Source: Tomitella cavernea
GTDB lineage: Bacteria > Actinomycetota > Actinomycetes > Mycobacteriales > Mycobacteriaceae
Reading direction: 5' to 3'
NCBI RefSeq assembly: GCF_016599145.1
Contig: NZ_JAENKO010000020.1
Location: forward strand, 1 to 64,000
DNA length: 64,000 bases
This document shows, piece by piece, positions 44,505 to 52,787 of the stretch. The notes beneath the pieces are model-generated. The model was given only the letters and a program-made list of their open reading frames with translations, was not told the origin of the DNA and did not search any database. How positions within the stretch are numbered: the stretch's first letter is position 1; each line of letters opens with the position of its first letter. The position numbers and the translations under genes are program-made.

Positions 44505-45304
44505 GTGCAGGCGAGCGGACCCGTGAGGAGCGTCCGATGAGCAAGGATGGGGAAGATATGCCATCAGCGTCGGGAGAATCCGCTCTGCTCGAGGTGGACG
44601 GCCTGGGAACCGGATACGGGGATCTGCGGGTCGTATGGGACGTGTCCCTGACGGTCCGGCGCGGTGAAATCACGGTCATCCTCGGGCGCAACGGCGCAGG
44701 CAAGACCACGACCCTCCGGGCGATCACCGGCTTGAACAAGGTGTTCACGGGTGCGGTGCGCTTCCAGGGGAAGGACATGACGACGGTCAAGCCGCATCTT
44801 CGCGTGCGCAGGGGCATGTCCTACGTCCAGGAGGGCAAACGAGTGTTCCACGGCCAGACGATCGAACAGAACCTCCTGCTGGGCGGGTATACGCGCAAGC
44901 TGCGTCGTCGCGAATTGCGCGGCGAGCTCGACCGGATCTACTCCCTGTTTCCGATACTTGGCGAAAAACGCCGGTTGCTCGCCGGGAGCATGTCTGGCGG
45001 CCAACAGCAGATGCTGGCCATTGGGCAGGCACTCATGGCGCACCCGTCCCTGCTGATTCTCGATGAACCGTCGGGCGGGCTCGCGCCGGTGATCGTGCAG
45101 GAGGTGATGGCGAAGGTGCAGGAGCTGAAGGAGACCGGCATCGGCGTCCTGCTCGTGGAGCAGGCGGTGGAAGCATCCTTCGCGATCGCCGATTGGGTCA
45201 CCGTCCTCGATATGGGCAGGGACGTGCTGTCCAGCCCGGCATCCGCGGTGTCGGACGTCTCGGTCCTGCAGGACGCGTATTTCGGAAGCAGCGAACATGC
45301 CTGA
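44501..45304 (+). CDS. LivF-type ABC ATPase
   Basis: 267 residues. Walker A GRNGAGKTT, signature MSGGQQQMLAIGQAL, Walker B LLILDEPSGGLAP. GTG 44501 overlaps the stop of the fusion gene (GTGA). A second in-frame start at ATG 44537 would remove the charged tail. Second ATPase of the importer. Confidence 0.93.
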   Translation: MSAGERTREERPMSKDGEDMPSASGESALLEVDGLGTGYGDLRVVWDVSLTVRRGEITVILGRNGAGKTTTLRAITGLNKVFTGAVRFQGKDMTTVKPHLRVRRGMSYVQEGKRVFHGQTIEQNLLLGGYTRKLRRRELRGELDRIYSLFPILGEKRRLLAGSMSGGQQQMLAIGQALMAHPSLLILDEPSGGLAPVIVQEVMAKVQELKETGIGVLLVEQAVEASFAIADWVTVLDMGRDVLSSPASAVSDVSVLQDAYFGSSEHA

Positions 45305-46052
45305 GAATCGGGCGGCGGCGGTCACGTTCGGGTTCACGCCGGGGGACGTCGTGGTCGTCACCGGGGCGGCGAGCGGCATCGGCCGCGCGATCGCACTGAT
45401 GGCCTCCCGACTCGCACTGCGGGTCGCGGTGTGGGATATCGATGCGGCAGGCGCGGTACGGACGGCTGATGACATCGAGGCCGCCGGCGGCATCGCGGTC
45501 GCCTGCAGCGTCGATGTGACGTCGCGGGCGCAGGTCGCGGAGGCGCTCGACGAGTCTGCGCGACTGGGGCCGATGCGGCATCTCGTCAACAACGCCGGGC
45601 CGGCGTCCTCCAGCGAGCTGGGATTCGACGAGGGCGTCGCCGCAAGCCTGGGCAGCATGCGTTCGGTGGCGCACACGTGGCTCGACTCGTGGGCGGCCGC
45701 CGACGCCACGCTGGTCAGCGTGGCCTCGGTCGCCGGTAATATCGTCGGTACGGATCCGGACTGGTACTCGGCGGCTAAGGCGGGGATCGTCGGATACACC
45801 CGTCACCTGGCGGCGTACCGGTCCGATCGCGTACGCGCGAACGCTGTCGGCCCGGGAATGGTCGACACCCCGCGCGTCGCGGGATTCGCCGCGACGGAAT
45901 TGGGAGCGCAGGTGCTCAGCCGGATCCCTGCGGGACGCATGGGGCGGCCAGAGGACATAGCCAACGTGGCGTTGTTCCTGCTTTCCCCGCTCGCGGGGTA
46001 CGTCAACGGCGCATTCATCCCGGTCGACGGCGGTTGGACCATCCACCAGTAG
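45297..46052 (+). CDS. SDR family oxidoreductase
   Basis: 251 residues: VTGAASGIGRAIALMASRLA, VNNAGPASS, VASVAGNIVG and YSAAK. It overlaps livF by eight bases, so it is read from the same transcript. Last gene of the fadD-MBL-Liv operon; insertion-sequence debris begins about 200 bases after its stop. It probably oxidises an imported hydroxy compound. Confidence 0.88.
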   Translation: MPENRAAAVTFGFTPGDVVVVTGAASGIGRAIALMASRLALRVAVWDIDAAGAVRTADDIEAAGGIAVACSVDVTSRAQVAEALDESARLGPMRHLVNNAGPASSSELGFDEGVAASLGSMRSVAHTWLDSWAAADATLVSVASVAGNIVGTDPDWYSAAKAGIVGYTRHLAAYRSDRVRANAVGPGMVDTPRVAGFAATELGAQVLSRIPAGRMGRPEDIANVALFLLSPLAGYVNGAFIPVDGGWTIHQ

Positions 46053-46270
46053 GAAGCCGACCATCGATGGATACGGGGCTCTCCCGAAATGAGAGTGCGT
46101 AGCCGACCGATGACGTCGTGAAGGTGGGGTGAGGAGACCACAACATGTAGGCGGGTCCTGCGGTGTGAGGATGAAGGTGCCCAACGTCTTCTCCAAGTAT
46201 CACATGACCCGCCTTGCAGCCTACTGACACACCACCATCCAAAGAATTTGACAATAGCTCCGATTCCTGA
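46053..46270. other. Unassigned region before the IS fragments
   Basis: About 220 bases without a convincing gene. A GGCGGGTC/GACCCGCC inverted pair surrounds a 20-codon frame beginning MRMKVPNVFSKYHMTRLAAY, which may be the start of a lost mobile element but was not recognised. Confidence 0.4.
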
Positions 46271-46762
46271 CCTGAGTTGCACAGGTTTAGTGCCCTGGCG
46301 AGCCGGTGGGGATCTGGAGTTTGTGCAGGATCTCGGCGGCCTCGGGGCCAATCGGATCGGCGGCGGTGTGTTCGTGGCCGGCGATGACCACGGTGATCTC
46401 CTGCAGCGGTCGCAAAACGTGCACGAGTTGTCGTATCGACACGCCGGCGTGGTCCTGTAGGTAGCGAGAGACCGCCAAGGCGGTGAATACGATCGTCAGG
46501 TGCGCCTCGATCGCATCACGGGTGCGGTGGAAGACCGGCCGCGCCCGCAGGTCGGTCTTCGACATGTGGAACGACTGCTCCACATGCCACAGATCGTGGT
46601 ACTTGCCGATCACCTCACCCGGATCCATCAGGGCCACAGGAACATTGGTCACATAACCCTTCAGGCCGGACAGGTCGCGGGCCCGTTGCAGACTCGCCGC
46701 ATCCAGGCTCTTCGCGCTGCCCTTGGCCTTGACGAACCGCACCTGCTCCTGAGTTGCACAGG
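46271..46762 (-). mobile_element. IS1634-family (IS1549-like) fragment
   Basis: Bounded by two direct copies of CCTGAGTTGCACAGG (46271-46285 and 46748-46762). Between them lies only the C-terminal third of a DDE transposase. The first copy is next to the transposase stop and looks like a genuine element end; the second marks the break with the IS66 fragment. Confidence 0.7.
46287..46747 (-). pseudogene. IS1634-family transposase, C-terminal fragment
   Basis: About 150 residues: RFVKAKGSAKSLDAASLQRA, GLKGYVTNVPV, the conserved YHDLWHVEQSFHMSKTDL region with the last catalytic Glu, and RPVFHRTRDAIEAHLTIVFT. The N-terminal two-thirds with the first two acidic residues is missing, so it is inactive. 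Confidence 0.85.
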
Positions 46763-47169
46763 TCAAAAAACTCGCCGATACCGGCGAGGCACCCATCGAC
46801 CCCGATCGGCTGGCTCACCACCGGACGCTGATGACCCATGCCGCCCGGATCGGGGCTACCGAGTCCCCGCCCGGCACGGTCGGGGCCAAGCATCGGGCGT
46901 TGGCCCGGCGGATCACCAGCCGGATCGACGACTATCTCCGGTTCGCCGTCGATCCGCAGACACCGTTCGACAACAATCCTGCCGAGCGGGAGATCCGCAT
47001 GGCCAAGCTGCGCCAGAAGGTCTCCGGCGGGATGCGCACCTTCATCGGTGCTGAACACTTCGCCGCCCTCCGCAGCTACCTGGCCACCACCGCCAAACAC
47101 GGCATCGACGGACGCGACGCGCTGACCCGCTTGACCAGCGGAGACCCTTGGCTCCACGCCACCACCTGA
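46763..47169 (+). pseudogene. IS66-family TnpC transposase, C-terminal fragment
   Basis: The frame is open from about 46763 (KKLADTGEAPIDPDRLAHHR) to TGA at 47169 and contains the IS66 end motif PFDNNPAEREIRMAKLRQKV and SGGMRTF. Only about 135 of roughly 500 residues remain; no IS66 accessory genes are near. Its 5' part was replaced by the IS1634 fragment, which indicates nested insertion followed by deletion. Confidence 0.85.
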
Positions 47170-47311
47170 CCAGTTACGCGACACCAGCCAGCCAGTCCCG
47201 AGGTCACATCCGCATGCCATCATCGCCCACGCCGCCCGCCTGCTCACGATTAATACGTTCATTTAATGCGTCGTCTTGACAGAGCGGCGGTGATGCCTTA
47301 ACGTCTGATGC

Positions 47312-47992
47312 GTGATCCACGACACAGCGACGCCGGGCGGCGATCCGACGATGCGCGACGGCGATTCGGCGGTGCGGGACTGCATCGAGGACGCCGCAGA
47401 CCAGCTGTTTTCGCAGCGCGGTTCGGGCGCGACCTCGATCCGCGACATCCTCGCCGCCTCGGGCCAGCGCAATATGTCCGCCATCAAGTACTACTTCGGT
47501 GATCGCAACGGGCTGATGCACGCGGTGTTCCGACGGCGAATGTCCCGGTTGAATGAGGCGCGTGCGCGGTTGGTGGCCCAATTGCCGGCCGATTCCTCGG
47601 AAACGGATCTGGCGGATCTGGTGAAGATTTCCGTTCTTCCCCTGGCGGAACACGTGCACCGCGAATCGGTGGGATCCGATTATGCGCGGTTCGCCGCGCA
47701 GATGACCCCCGCAATCGATTTCAGCACCGATGATCTCGACACGATCGGCGCCGCCAACGGCCATCTCATCACGCTTCTCCGGGAACGGTTGACGCATCTG
47801 CCGCCGGCGCTCGCGGCGCGCCGCATCGACCTGATGATGCAAATGATGGTCGCGGTGTTCGCGGCATACGAGCAGCGCCGCGACTGCGGAGTCGCCGACA
47901 CAGACGATTCCCTCGACGACACGGTCGCCGCGCTGATCGACATGCTCGTCGCCGCGCTCGGTGCACCGCACACCGTCGGTCGCGGGGACTGA
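47312..47992 (+). CDS. TetR-family regulator
   Basis: 226 residues. Helix-turn-helix at about 25-72 (CIEDAADQLFSQRGSGATSI, RNMSAIKYYFGDRNGLMHAV), long helical effector domain. The GTG start at 47312 is uncertain; ATG 47351 is an alternative. It precedes the orphan binding-protein gene by about 90 bases in the same direction and may control it. Confidence 0.87.
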   Translation: MIHDTATPGGDPTMRDGDSAVRDCIEDAADQLFSQRGSGATSIRDILAASGQRNMSAIKYYFGDRNGLMHAVFRRRMSRLNEARARLVAQLPADSSETDLADLVKISVLPLAEHVHRESVGSDYARFAAQMTPAIDFSTDDLDTIGAANGHLITLLRERLTHLPPALAARRIDLMMQMMVAVFAAYEQRRDCGVADTDDSLDDTVAALIDMLVAALGAPHTVGRGD

Positions 47993-48080
47993 GCGCCGGC
48001 CTACCGGGCCTGCCGCACCGCGGCCGGCCGTCACCGCCGTGCCCTCCAGTGCGCACGGCCTTCTCATCAAGGAGTTCCGC

Positions 48081-49679
48081 TTGCTCACAACAGTTTCGCG
48101 TCGTGCAACGGCGTTGGTGGCGATATCCGCGGCGGGCCTGATCGCGCTCTCCGCCTGCTCGAGCGGGGGCGGGTCGGGCGACGGCACGGCATCGGCCTCC
48201 GCGACGGGGATCCAGGGCGTGTCGCAGGATGCAGGGACGCCGGTCGATGGCGGCACGTTCCGGTTCGCCTCGCTGGCGCCGGTGAACAGCCTCGACCCGG
48301 CCCGCACACAGGTCACCGGATCCACCGGCGGGACCGAACTCGCCGCCATCTACGACGTACTCGTGCGTTACGACCCGGAGGCGCAAGAGTATCGCCCACA
48401 GCTGGCGGAATCGATCGGGTCGAACGACGACGACACCGTCTGGACGCTCCGCCTGCGTGACGGCGTCACCTTCAGCGACGGTTCCCCGTTCGATGCGGAT
48501 GCGGTGCTGTGGAGCATCGACCGCTACAACAAGAACGGCGGTGCGAACAGCGAGATCTGGGCCGCCACGGTCGACGCCGCGAAGGCCGTGGATCCGCTGA
48601 CGGTGCAGTTCACCCTATCGGTGCCCTACTCGGAGTTCCCCGCCATGCTCTCGCTCGGCCACGGCATGATCGTCGGTCGCGCGTCGGACGCGGGCGACAC
48701 GTTCAAAGCGGTGGGCGCGGGTCCGTTCACGGTCGGCAGATTCGCGCCGCCTGAAGTGCTGGAGCTGGCGCCGAGGGGCGATTACTGGGACGGACGGCCA
48801 CACCTCGACCACCTCCGGTTCGTCGGCATCAGCGGCCAGCAGGCCAAGCTCGACACGCTCCGGACGGGCGGCGTCGACGGCGCCTACCTCACCGATCCTG
48901 CCGTGGTCGCCGACGCCAAGAAGCAGTTCCCCGGGTACGCGGAGAACATCAGCCTCGGCGTGATCGGCCAGATCAACAGCCGGGAGGGCCGGCCCGGCGC
49001 CGATGTGCGAGTGCGCAAGGCCATGGCCTACGCGATCGATCCCGCGGTAATCGACAAGCGCGCCCAGTCCGGCGAGGGACTGCCTGGCTCGGAGATCTTC
49101 CAGGACTGGTCCACCTGGCACAGCGACACCGATGCGGTCGCGCCCGACGCTGACGCGGCCAGGCGCCTGCTCGGCGAGGCGAAGCAGGACGGCTACGACG
49201 GCACCGTCCATTATGTCGGCGTGCAGAGCCCGCAGGCGCAGCAGACGGCGCTCGCCGTGGAGGCGATGCTCGAATCCGTCGGCTTCAACGTGACGGTCGA
49301 CCTGGTCAACAGCACCACCGACATGGTGCGCAAGCTGTACGTCGACCACGATTACGATCTCGCGCGCGCAGGGAACGGCCTACTCGATCCCGCCCCGGTG
49401 CTGCGGCTGTACGCCGGCCTGCACAGCGACTCGTCCAACAACGCCTCCGGATTCGCGAGCCCGGAGATGGATGCTGCGCTGCAGGCGGCGATGTCCGCAC
49501 GCACGAAGGACGACAAGCGAGACAGACTCGCCGACATCCAGACGCTGTTCAACGAACAGATGCCCATGCTGGTGTGGGGGGCGCGCGCGAACTACGTACC
49601 CTGGGTCGACTCCGTGCACGGCATCGTGCCCACCCTCGACGGGATTCTTCTGCTCGGCAACGCCTGGAACAGGCAGTAG
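48081..49679 (+). CDS. Family-5 (DppA/OppA-like) substrate-binding lipoprotein, orphan
   Basis: 532 residues. The start is TTG 48081, chosen because AAGGAGTTCCGC lies just upstream and a signal peptide begins there. The lipobox is LSAC (ALSACSSGGG). SBP family-5 marks: NSLDPARTQVTGSTGGTELA, WTLRLRDGVTFSDGSPFDAD, GAGPFTVGRFAPPEVLELAP. No permease or ATPase gene is near, so it must share a transporter or act as a sensor or carrier. It is more distant from the other two complete members (53666, 62431) than they are from each other. Confidence 0.9.
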   Translation: MLTTVSRRATALVAISAAGLIALSACSSGGGSGDGTASASATGIQGVSQDAGTPVDGGTFRFASLAPVNSLDPARTQVTGSTGGTELAAIYDVLVRYDPEAQEYRPQLAESIGSNDDDTVWTLRLRDGVTFSDGSPFDADAVLWSIDRYNKNGGANSEIWAATVDAAKAVDPLTVQFTLSVPYSEFPAMLSLGHGMIVGRASDAGDTFKAVGAGPFTVGRFAPPEVLELAPRGDYWDGRPHLDHLRFVGISGQQAKLDTLRTGGVDGAYLTDPAVVADAKKQFPGYAENISLGVIGQINSREGRPGADVRVRKAMAYAIDPAVIDKRAQSGEGLPGSEIFQDWSTWHSDTDAVAPDADAARRLLGEAKQDGYDGTVHYVGVQSPQAQQTALAVEAMLESVGFNVTVDLVNSTTDMVRKLYVDHDYDLARAGNGLLDPAPVLRLYAGLHSDSSNNASGFASPEMDAALQAAMSARTKDDKRDRLADIQTLFNEQMPMLVWGARANYVPWVDSVHGIVPTLDGILLLGNAWNRQ

Positions 49680-49722
49680 CCCCGACCGTCCCGACACCAC
49701 AAACGACCGGAAAGAGGATTCC

Positions 49723-50178
49723 ATGACCGACACCACTGCCGACCGCATCGCGGTCGACGAACTGCTCGCCCGCTACACCTGGGCGATCGACTCGAAAGAG
49801 TGGGACGACCTGCCCGCATTGTTCGTCCCGCAGGCCACCCTCGACTACCGCGATCTGGCTGGCGAATCCGCCTTGTACGAGGGGCTCGAGGCCGCCACGG
49901 GCTTCCTCGAGGCTAGTCTCGGCTGGCGTGACGATGCGGTCCCGTGGCACTTCTTCAGCAACGGCGTCGTGGAGTTCGACGGTGATACGGCGCGAGGACG
50001 CTACTACATGCACAACCGGCACCTGACGGTCCTCGGCCGCTACTTCGTCGATTGCGTCCGGACCACTGAGGGGTGGCGGATCCGCAATCTCACCCTGCGG
50101 GCCATTACTCGGCGCGAGCCGCTGCCGGACGCGCCGATGGGCCCGCCGGCGGAGTGGAAGGCCGCGAACGCGCAGTAG
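49723..50178 (+). CDS. SnoaL-like (NTF2-fold) protein
   Basis: 151 residues: DELLARYTWAIDSKEWDDLP, HFFSNGVVEFDGDTARGRYY, RTTEGWRIRNLTLR. This is the SnoaL_4 branch, whose members range from small isomerases/dehydratases such as ketosteroid-isomerase relatives to binding proteins. No catalytic residue can be assigned with certainty. ATG 49723 follows GAAAGAGGATTCC, 43 bases after the binding-protein stop. Confidence 0.85.
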   Translation: MTDTTADRIAVDELLARYTWAIDSKEWDDLPALFVPQATLDYRDLAGESALYEGLEAATGFLEASLGWRDDAVPWHFFSNGVVEFDGDTARGRYYMHNRHLTVLGRYFVDCVRTTEGWRIRNLTLRAITRREPLPDAPMGPPAEWKAANAQ

Positions 50179-50599
50179 CGGCGGCCGACGGCTTAGCCGC
50201 GCGGTATGCGGGCGCGGGGGTGGGGAGCGTGCCCCCTGCCTGCCCCCGCCCCCCGCGTGCCACTCGCCGATGCCGAACTCCGATTCCACACCGGCCAGCA
50301 CCCGGTTTTCGCCGTCGGCATGGCCGGCCTCCACCCAGCATGCGTAGGTAGGAGGCGCAGATCCGCTCGAGCAGTACGATCCGGCACACCGAGCGTTCTC
50401 GATGCGTGCGGCGTCGTACACCATCCTGCCGGCCTCGCGTCTGGCCGCTGCGTCGACTGATCGACAGGGCACGTCACCGCACGCCGCCGACGCACGCACC
50501 GACGCCGCAGAGCGCGTCGACGACGAACCGGCCGATCACGTGCCCGGCCAGCGCCGCTGCAGCTTCTCCACGAAGATCCACCTTGCCTGCGAGCAAGGA
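50179..50599. other. Unassigned, probably decayed region
   Basis: About 420 bases with no full gene. Short minus-strand stretches such as AGRMVYDAARIENARCAG and LAGHVIGRFVVDALCGVGAC look protein-like but occur in different frames and were not recognised. They suggest remnants of a lost gene. Confidence 0.35.
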
Positions 50600-51651
50600 T
50601 CACCCGGAATTCACAGTTGCTTGCAGCTGCGCTACGACCTGCGCCATGTGATGGTCGTGTTCGGGGTTCTCCGGTAACGCCAACGTGACTCCGGGGGCGC
50701 GCCCGCCGCTGCCACCGGGGCGACTCGGCGTGCCACCACCTCCGCGAGGGAGTCGTACCGCGCCGTCGGCACGAGCATGTCGAGCACGTCATCAGTGACA
50801 AGCAAGCGTAGACGGCCCCAATCATCGCGGCGCACCATGTCCGCCAGTTGCTCCTGCAGATGCGATAGGCTGTAAGGTTCCAGCGCGCCGCGGTATGCGG
50901 GCGTCGAGTACAAGAATGCGAACAATCGGCGCTGCCGTTCACTCTCAGCGGCTAATTCCACGTCGCTCGCCCCGGTGATCACCTGCAATCCGGCGACCAG
51001 CTCGAACCGGTTCAGCGAGCCGCCGGCTGCGGATGCCGCTTCGGTCAGCGCCGGCAGACACTCGTCGGCCAGTTAGCGCGGATCGGAGTTGGTCGGGTGT
51101 GTGACCAGCCCGTCCGCGACCGCGCCGGCGACGTTGCACATGCGCCGACCCACCCCGCCGAGATACACCGGGGGGTCGATGGTCTCCTGGTCCGGACCGG
51201 GATTGAAGTATGGCTGCATGCGGGTGAACCGGTACCGCTGCCCTTCATATGGAACAAGCGCACCGGTGCGGAAGGTCTCGAAAGCCGCCCGCACTACACC
51301 GACGTACTCGCGCATACGATCCGCCGGAGCCGACCACGGCATTCCGTAGCGTTGCTCGATATTCTGCCGGATCTGGCTTCCCAGCCCCAGGTGAAACCTC
51401 CCGCCGGAGAGCTTCGACAGGTCCCACGCCGTGTATGCGGTCAGCAAGGGACTCCGCACGAAGGCCAGCGCCACGGACGTCCGCACGACGATCCGCTCAG
51501 TGGCCTGCAGCGCAACAAGCGCAAGAAGGAACGGATCACGGACCGTTTCGGACACATGCAGCCCGTCGTACCCCGCAGCCTCGGCCCGGCGAGCCGCTTC
51601 GGCGACGTCGACCCGGCCGATCGCCACGTCCAGTCCTGTGTAGACCTTCAT
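50600..51651 (-). pseudogene. Broken F420-dependent LLM-class oxidoreductase (TIGR03617-like)
   Basis: From ATG 51651 about 192 codons are intact: start MKVYTGLDVAIGRV, LSKLSGGRFHLGLGSQIRQN, VYLGGVGRRM, DGLVTHPTNSDPR. A TAA at 51075-51073 then interrupts the frame where relatives have Tyr. The same frame continues (LQVITGASDVELAAESERQR, FLYSTPAYRG, DDVLDMLVPTARYDSLAEVV) until a one-base shift in a run of five C near 50694. The last residues, LALPENPEHDHHMAQVVAQL, are in another frame and end at TGA 50602-50600. Two independent lesions make it inactive. Confidence 0.88.
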
Positions 51652-51989
51652 CGGTCCTTCTTATCCGGCACTTGTCCGCGCGACACAACCACGAAATACC
51701 CCCACGCTCACACTGGGTGAGTCACCGGCCACCGCTTCGCGCCGACTCTATGTGAGGCACCTCGTCGTCCTTCCCCGCACCACGGCGGATCTCCGCAGAC
51801 GCGCCCCGCGGCCCGGACCGGCGGTGCACTATCTTGATCAGGCCGCACTCCCGGTTCGCCCGCGACCGGTTATCGCCGGGGCCGCCGCCCAGACACGTAG
51901 GATCGGCTGCAGGTGAGCAAGCGTTTGCTCAAATGTGTCGCGGCGTCCCCGGACGGCGCGGCGGACGAAGAGCGATGAACGGAGACACG
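51652..51989. other. Control region of the KstR2-like gene
   Basis: About 340 bases. It holds a possible -10 box TAGGAT (51898-51903) and the copy-4 operator; nothing gene-like was seen in the rest. Confidence 0.45.
51916..51929. promoter_or_regulatory. KstR2-like operator, copy 4 (autoregulatory)
   Basis: AGCAAGCGTTTGCT, within GAGCAAGCGTTTGCTC, has one mismatch to A-n-CAAG-n-n-CTTG-n-T. It lies 74 bases upstream of the regulator's ATG and 12 bases after TAGGAT, consistent with self-repression at lower affinity. Confidence 0.75.
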
Positions 51990-52631
51990 ATGGCCGCAAC
52001 CCGCGATCGCAAGGCGGAGATCCTCGAGAGCTCCGCGCAATTGTTCGCGAGCCGGGGTGTCTCGCGCACCACGGTCCGCGAGATCGGCGAGGCCGCCGGC
52101 GTCTTCTCGGGCAGCCTGTATCACTACTTCAAATCCAAGGACGCCATCGTCGCCGAGCTCATGAGCGGGTTTATGGACGACATCCAGGCCCGGTTCGGCG
52201 AGGTCGAGAAGCGGTCGGGCACACCACTGGAGGTCATCGAGGGCCTAATCCACGAGACCCTCGCCGTGATCGAGCAGTACCCGCACGAGACGGCCATCTA
52301 CCAGCAGGACCGCGGATATCTTCGCGACCACGGCCTGCTCGGCGCCGTCGACGACGCATCGCGCAAGGTGCGCCAGCACTGGGTCGCTGCGATCGGCGAC
52401 GGCGTGGCCGTCGGCCTGTTCCGCGACGACATCACGCCGGAGGTCTTCTACCGCTCGGTGCGCGACACACTCTGGTCCACCATGCACTGGCCCGACCGCC
52501 GCAACTACTCGCTCGACGAATTCGCGACGCTCATGTCGCGGCTGTTCCTGCGGGGCTACTGCACCGACCACGCGCCCGCGGAGGCCGTGCCGGCCGGAGG
52601 AGGAAGGGCCGGGGCGGCCGCCGGCCGCTGA
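51990..52631 (+). CDS. KstR2-like TetR-family repressor
   Basis: 213 residues. The DNA-binding part, AEILESSAQLFASRGVSRTT and IGEAAGVFSGSLYHYFKSK, matches mycobacterial KstR2 (Rv3557c), which shares the unusual SGSLYHxFxSK recognition helix. The ligand domain (LEVIEGLIHETLAVIEQYPH, YRSVRDTLWSTMHWP) is also alike. KstR2 is released by an acyl-CoA of late steroid degradation, so an acyl-CoA inducer is likely here. ATG 51990 is preferred for GGAG five bases upstream; ATG 51975 is in frame and possible. Its own promoter region carries the operator. It is inferred, not proven, to bind all five sites. Confidence 0.85.
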   Translation: MAATRDRKAEILESSAQLFASRGVSRTTVREIGEAAGVFSGSLYHYFKSKDAIVAELMSGFMDDIQARFGEVEKRSGTPLEVIEGLIHETLAVIEQYPHETAIYQQDRGYLRDHGLLGAVDDASRKVRQHWVAAIGDGVAVGLFRDDITPEVFYRSVRDTLWSTMHWPDRRNYSLDEFATLMSRLFLRGYCTDHAPAEAVPAGGGRAGAAAGR

Positions 52632-52690
52632 CCGCGCCCCGGGCGGGATCGCCGGACCGGCCCCGCCCGCATCCCGCGGCCGGCAAGGTG

Positions 52691-52719
52691 TTCCACTTCA
52701 CACGCGGAACTGTTATCTT
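52691..52719 (+). promoter_or_regulatory. Promoter of the SDR-SBP-ligase-thiolase-carboxylase operon
   Basis: TTCCAC (52691-52696), 17-base spacer, TATCTT (52714-52719), with the predicted start about one base before the copy-5 operator. Confidence 0.65.
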
Positions 52720-52727
52720 CATCCTCA

Positions 52728-52741
52728 ACCAAGCGCTTGCT
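52728..52741. promoter_or_regulatory. KstR2-like operator, copy 5
   Basis: ACCAAGCGCTTGCT, the same core as copy 3 and a full match to the KstR2 consensus. It lies over the predicted start, 46 bases before the SDR start. Confidence 0.85.
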
Positions 52742-52787
52742 CAAACCTGAGCGCGCGGACGGCGGCGATGAACGGGACGGAGGCGCG

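Noticed and set aside
40496-45304. Ordinary branched-chain amino acid transporter
   Set aside because: Family membership is clear, but the shared transcription unit with fadD, a lactonase-like gene and an SDR makes a different ligand more likely. Left open in the feature notes.
46090-46250. A small gene reading MRMKVPNVFSKYHMTRLAAY
   Set aside because: Only 20 codons, no family recognised and within insertion-sequence debris.
50105-50550. A minus-strand gene after the SnoaL-like protein
   Set aside because: Protein-like pieces occur in three frames with stops; no continuous homologous frame.
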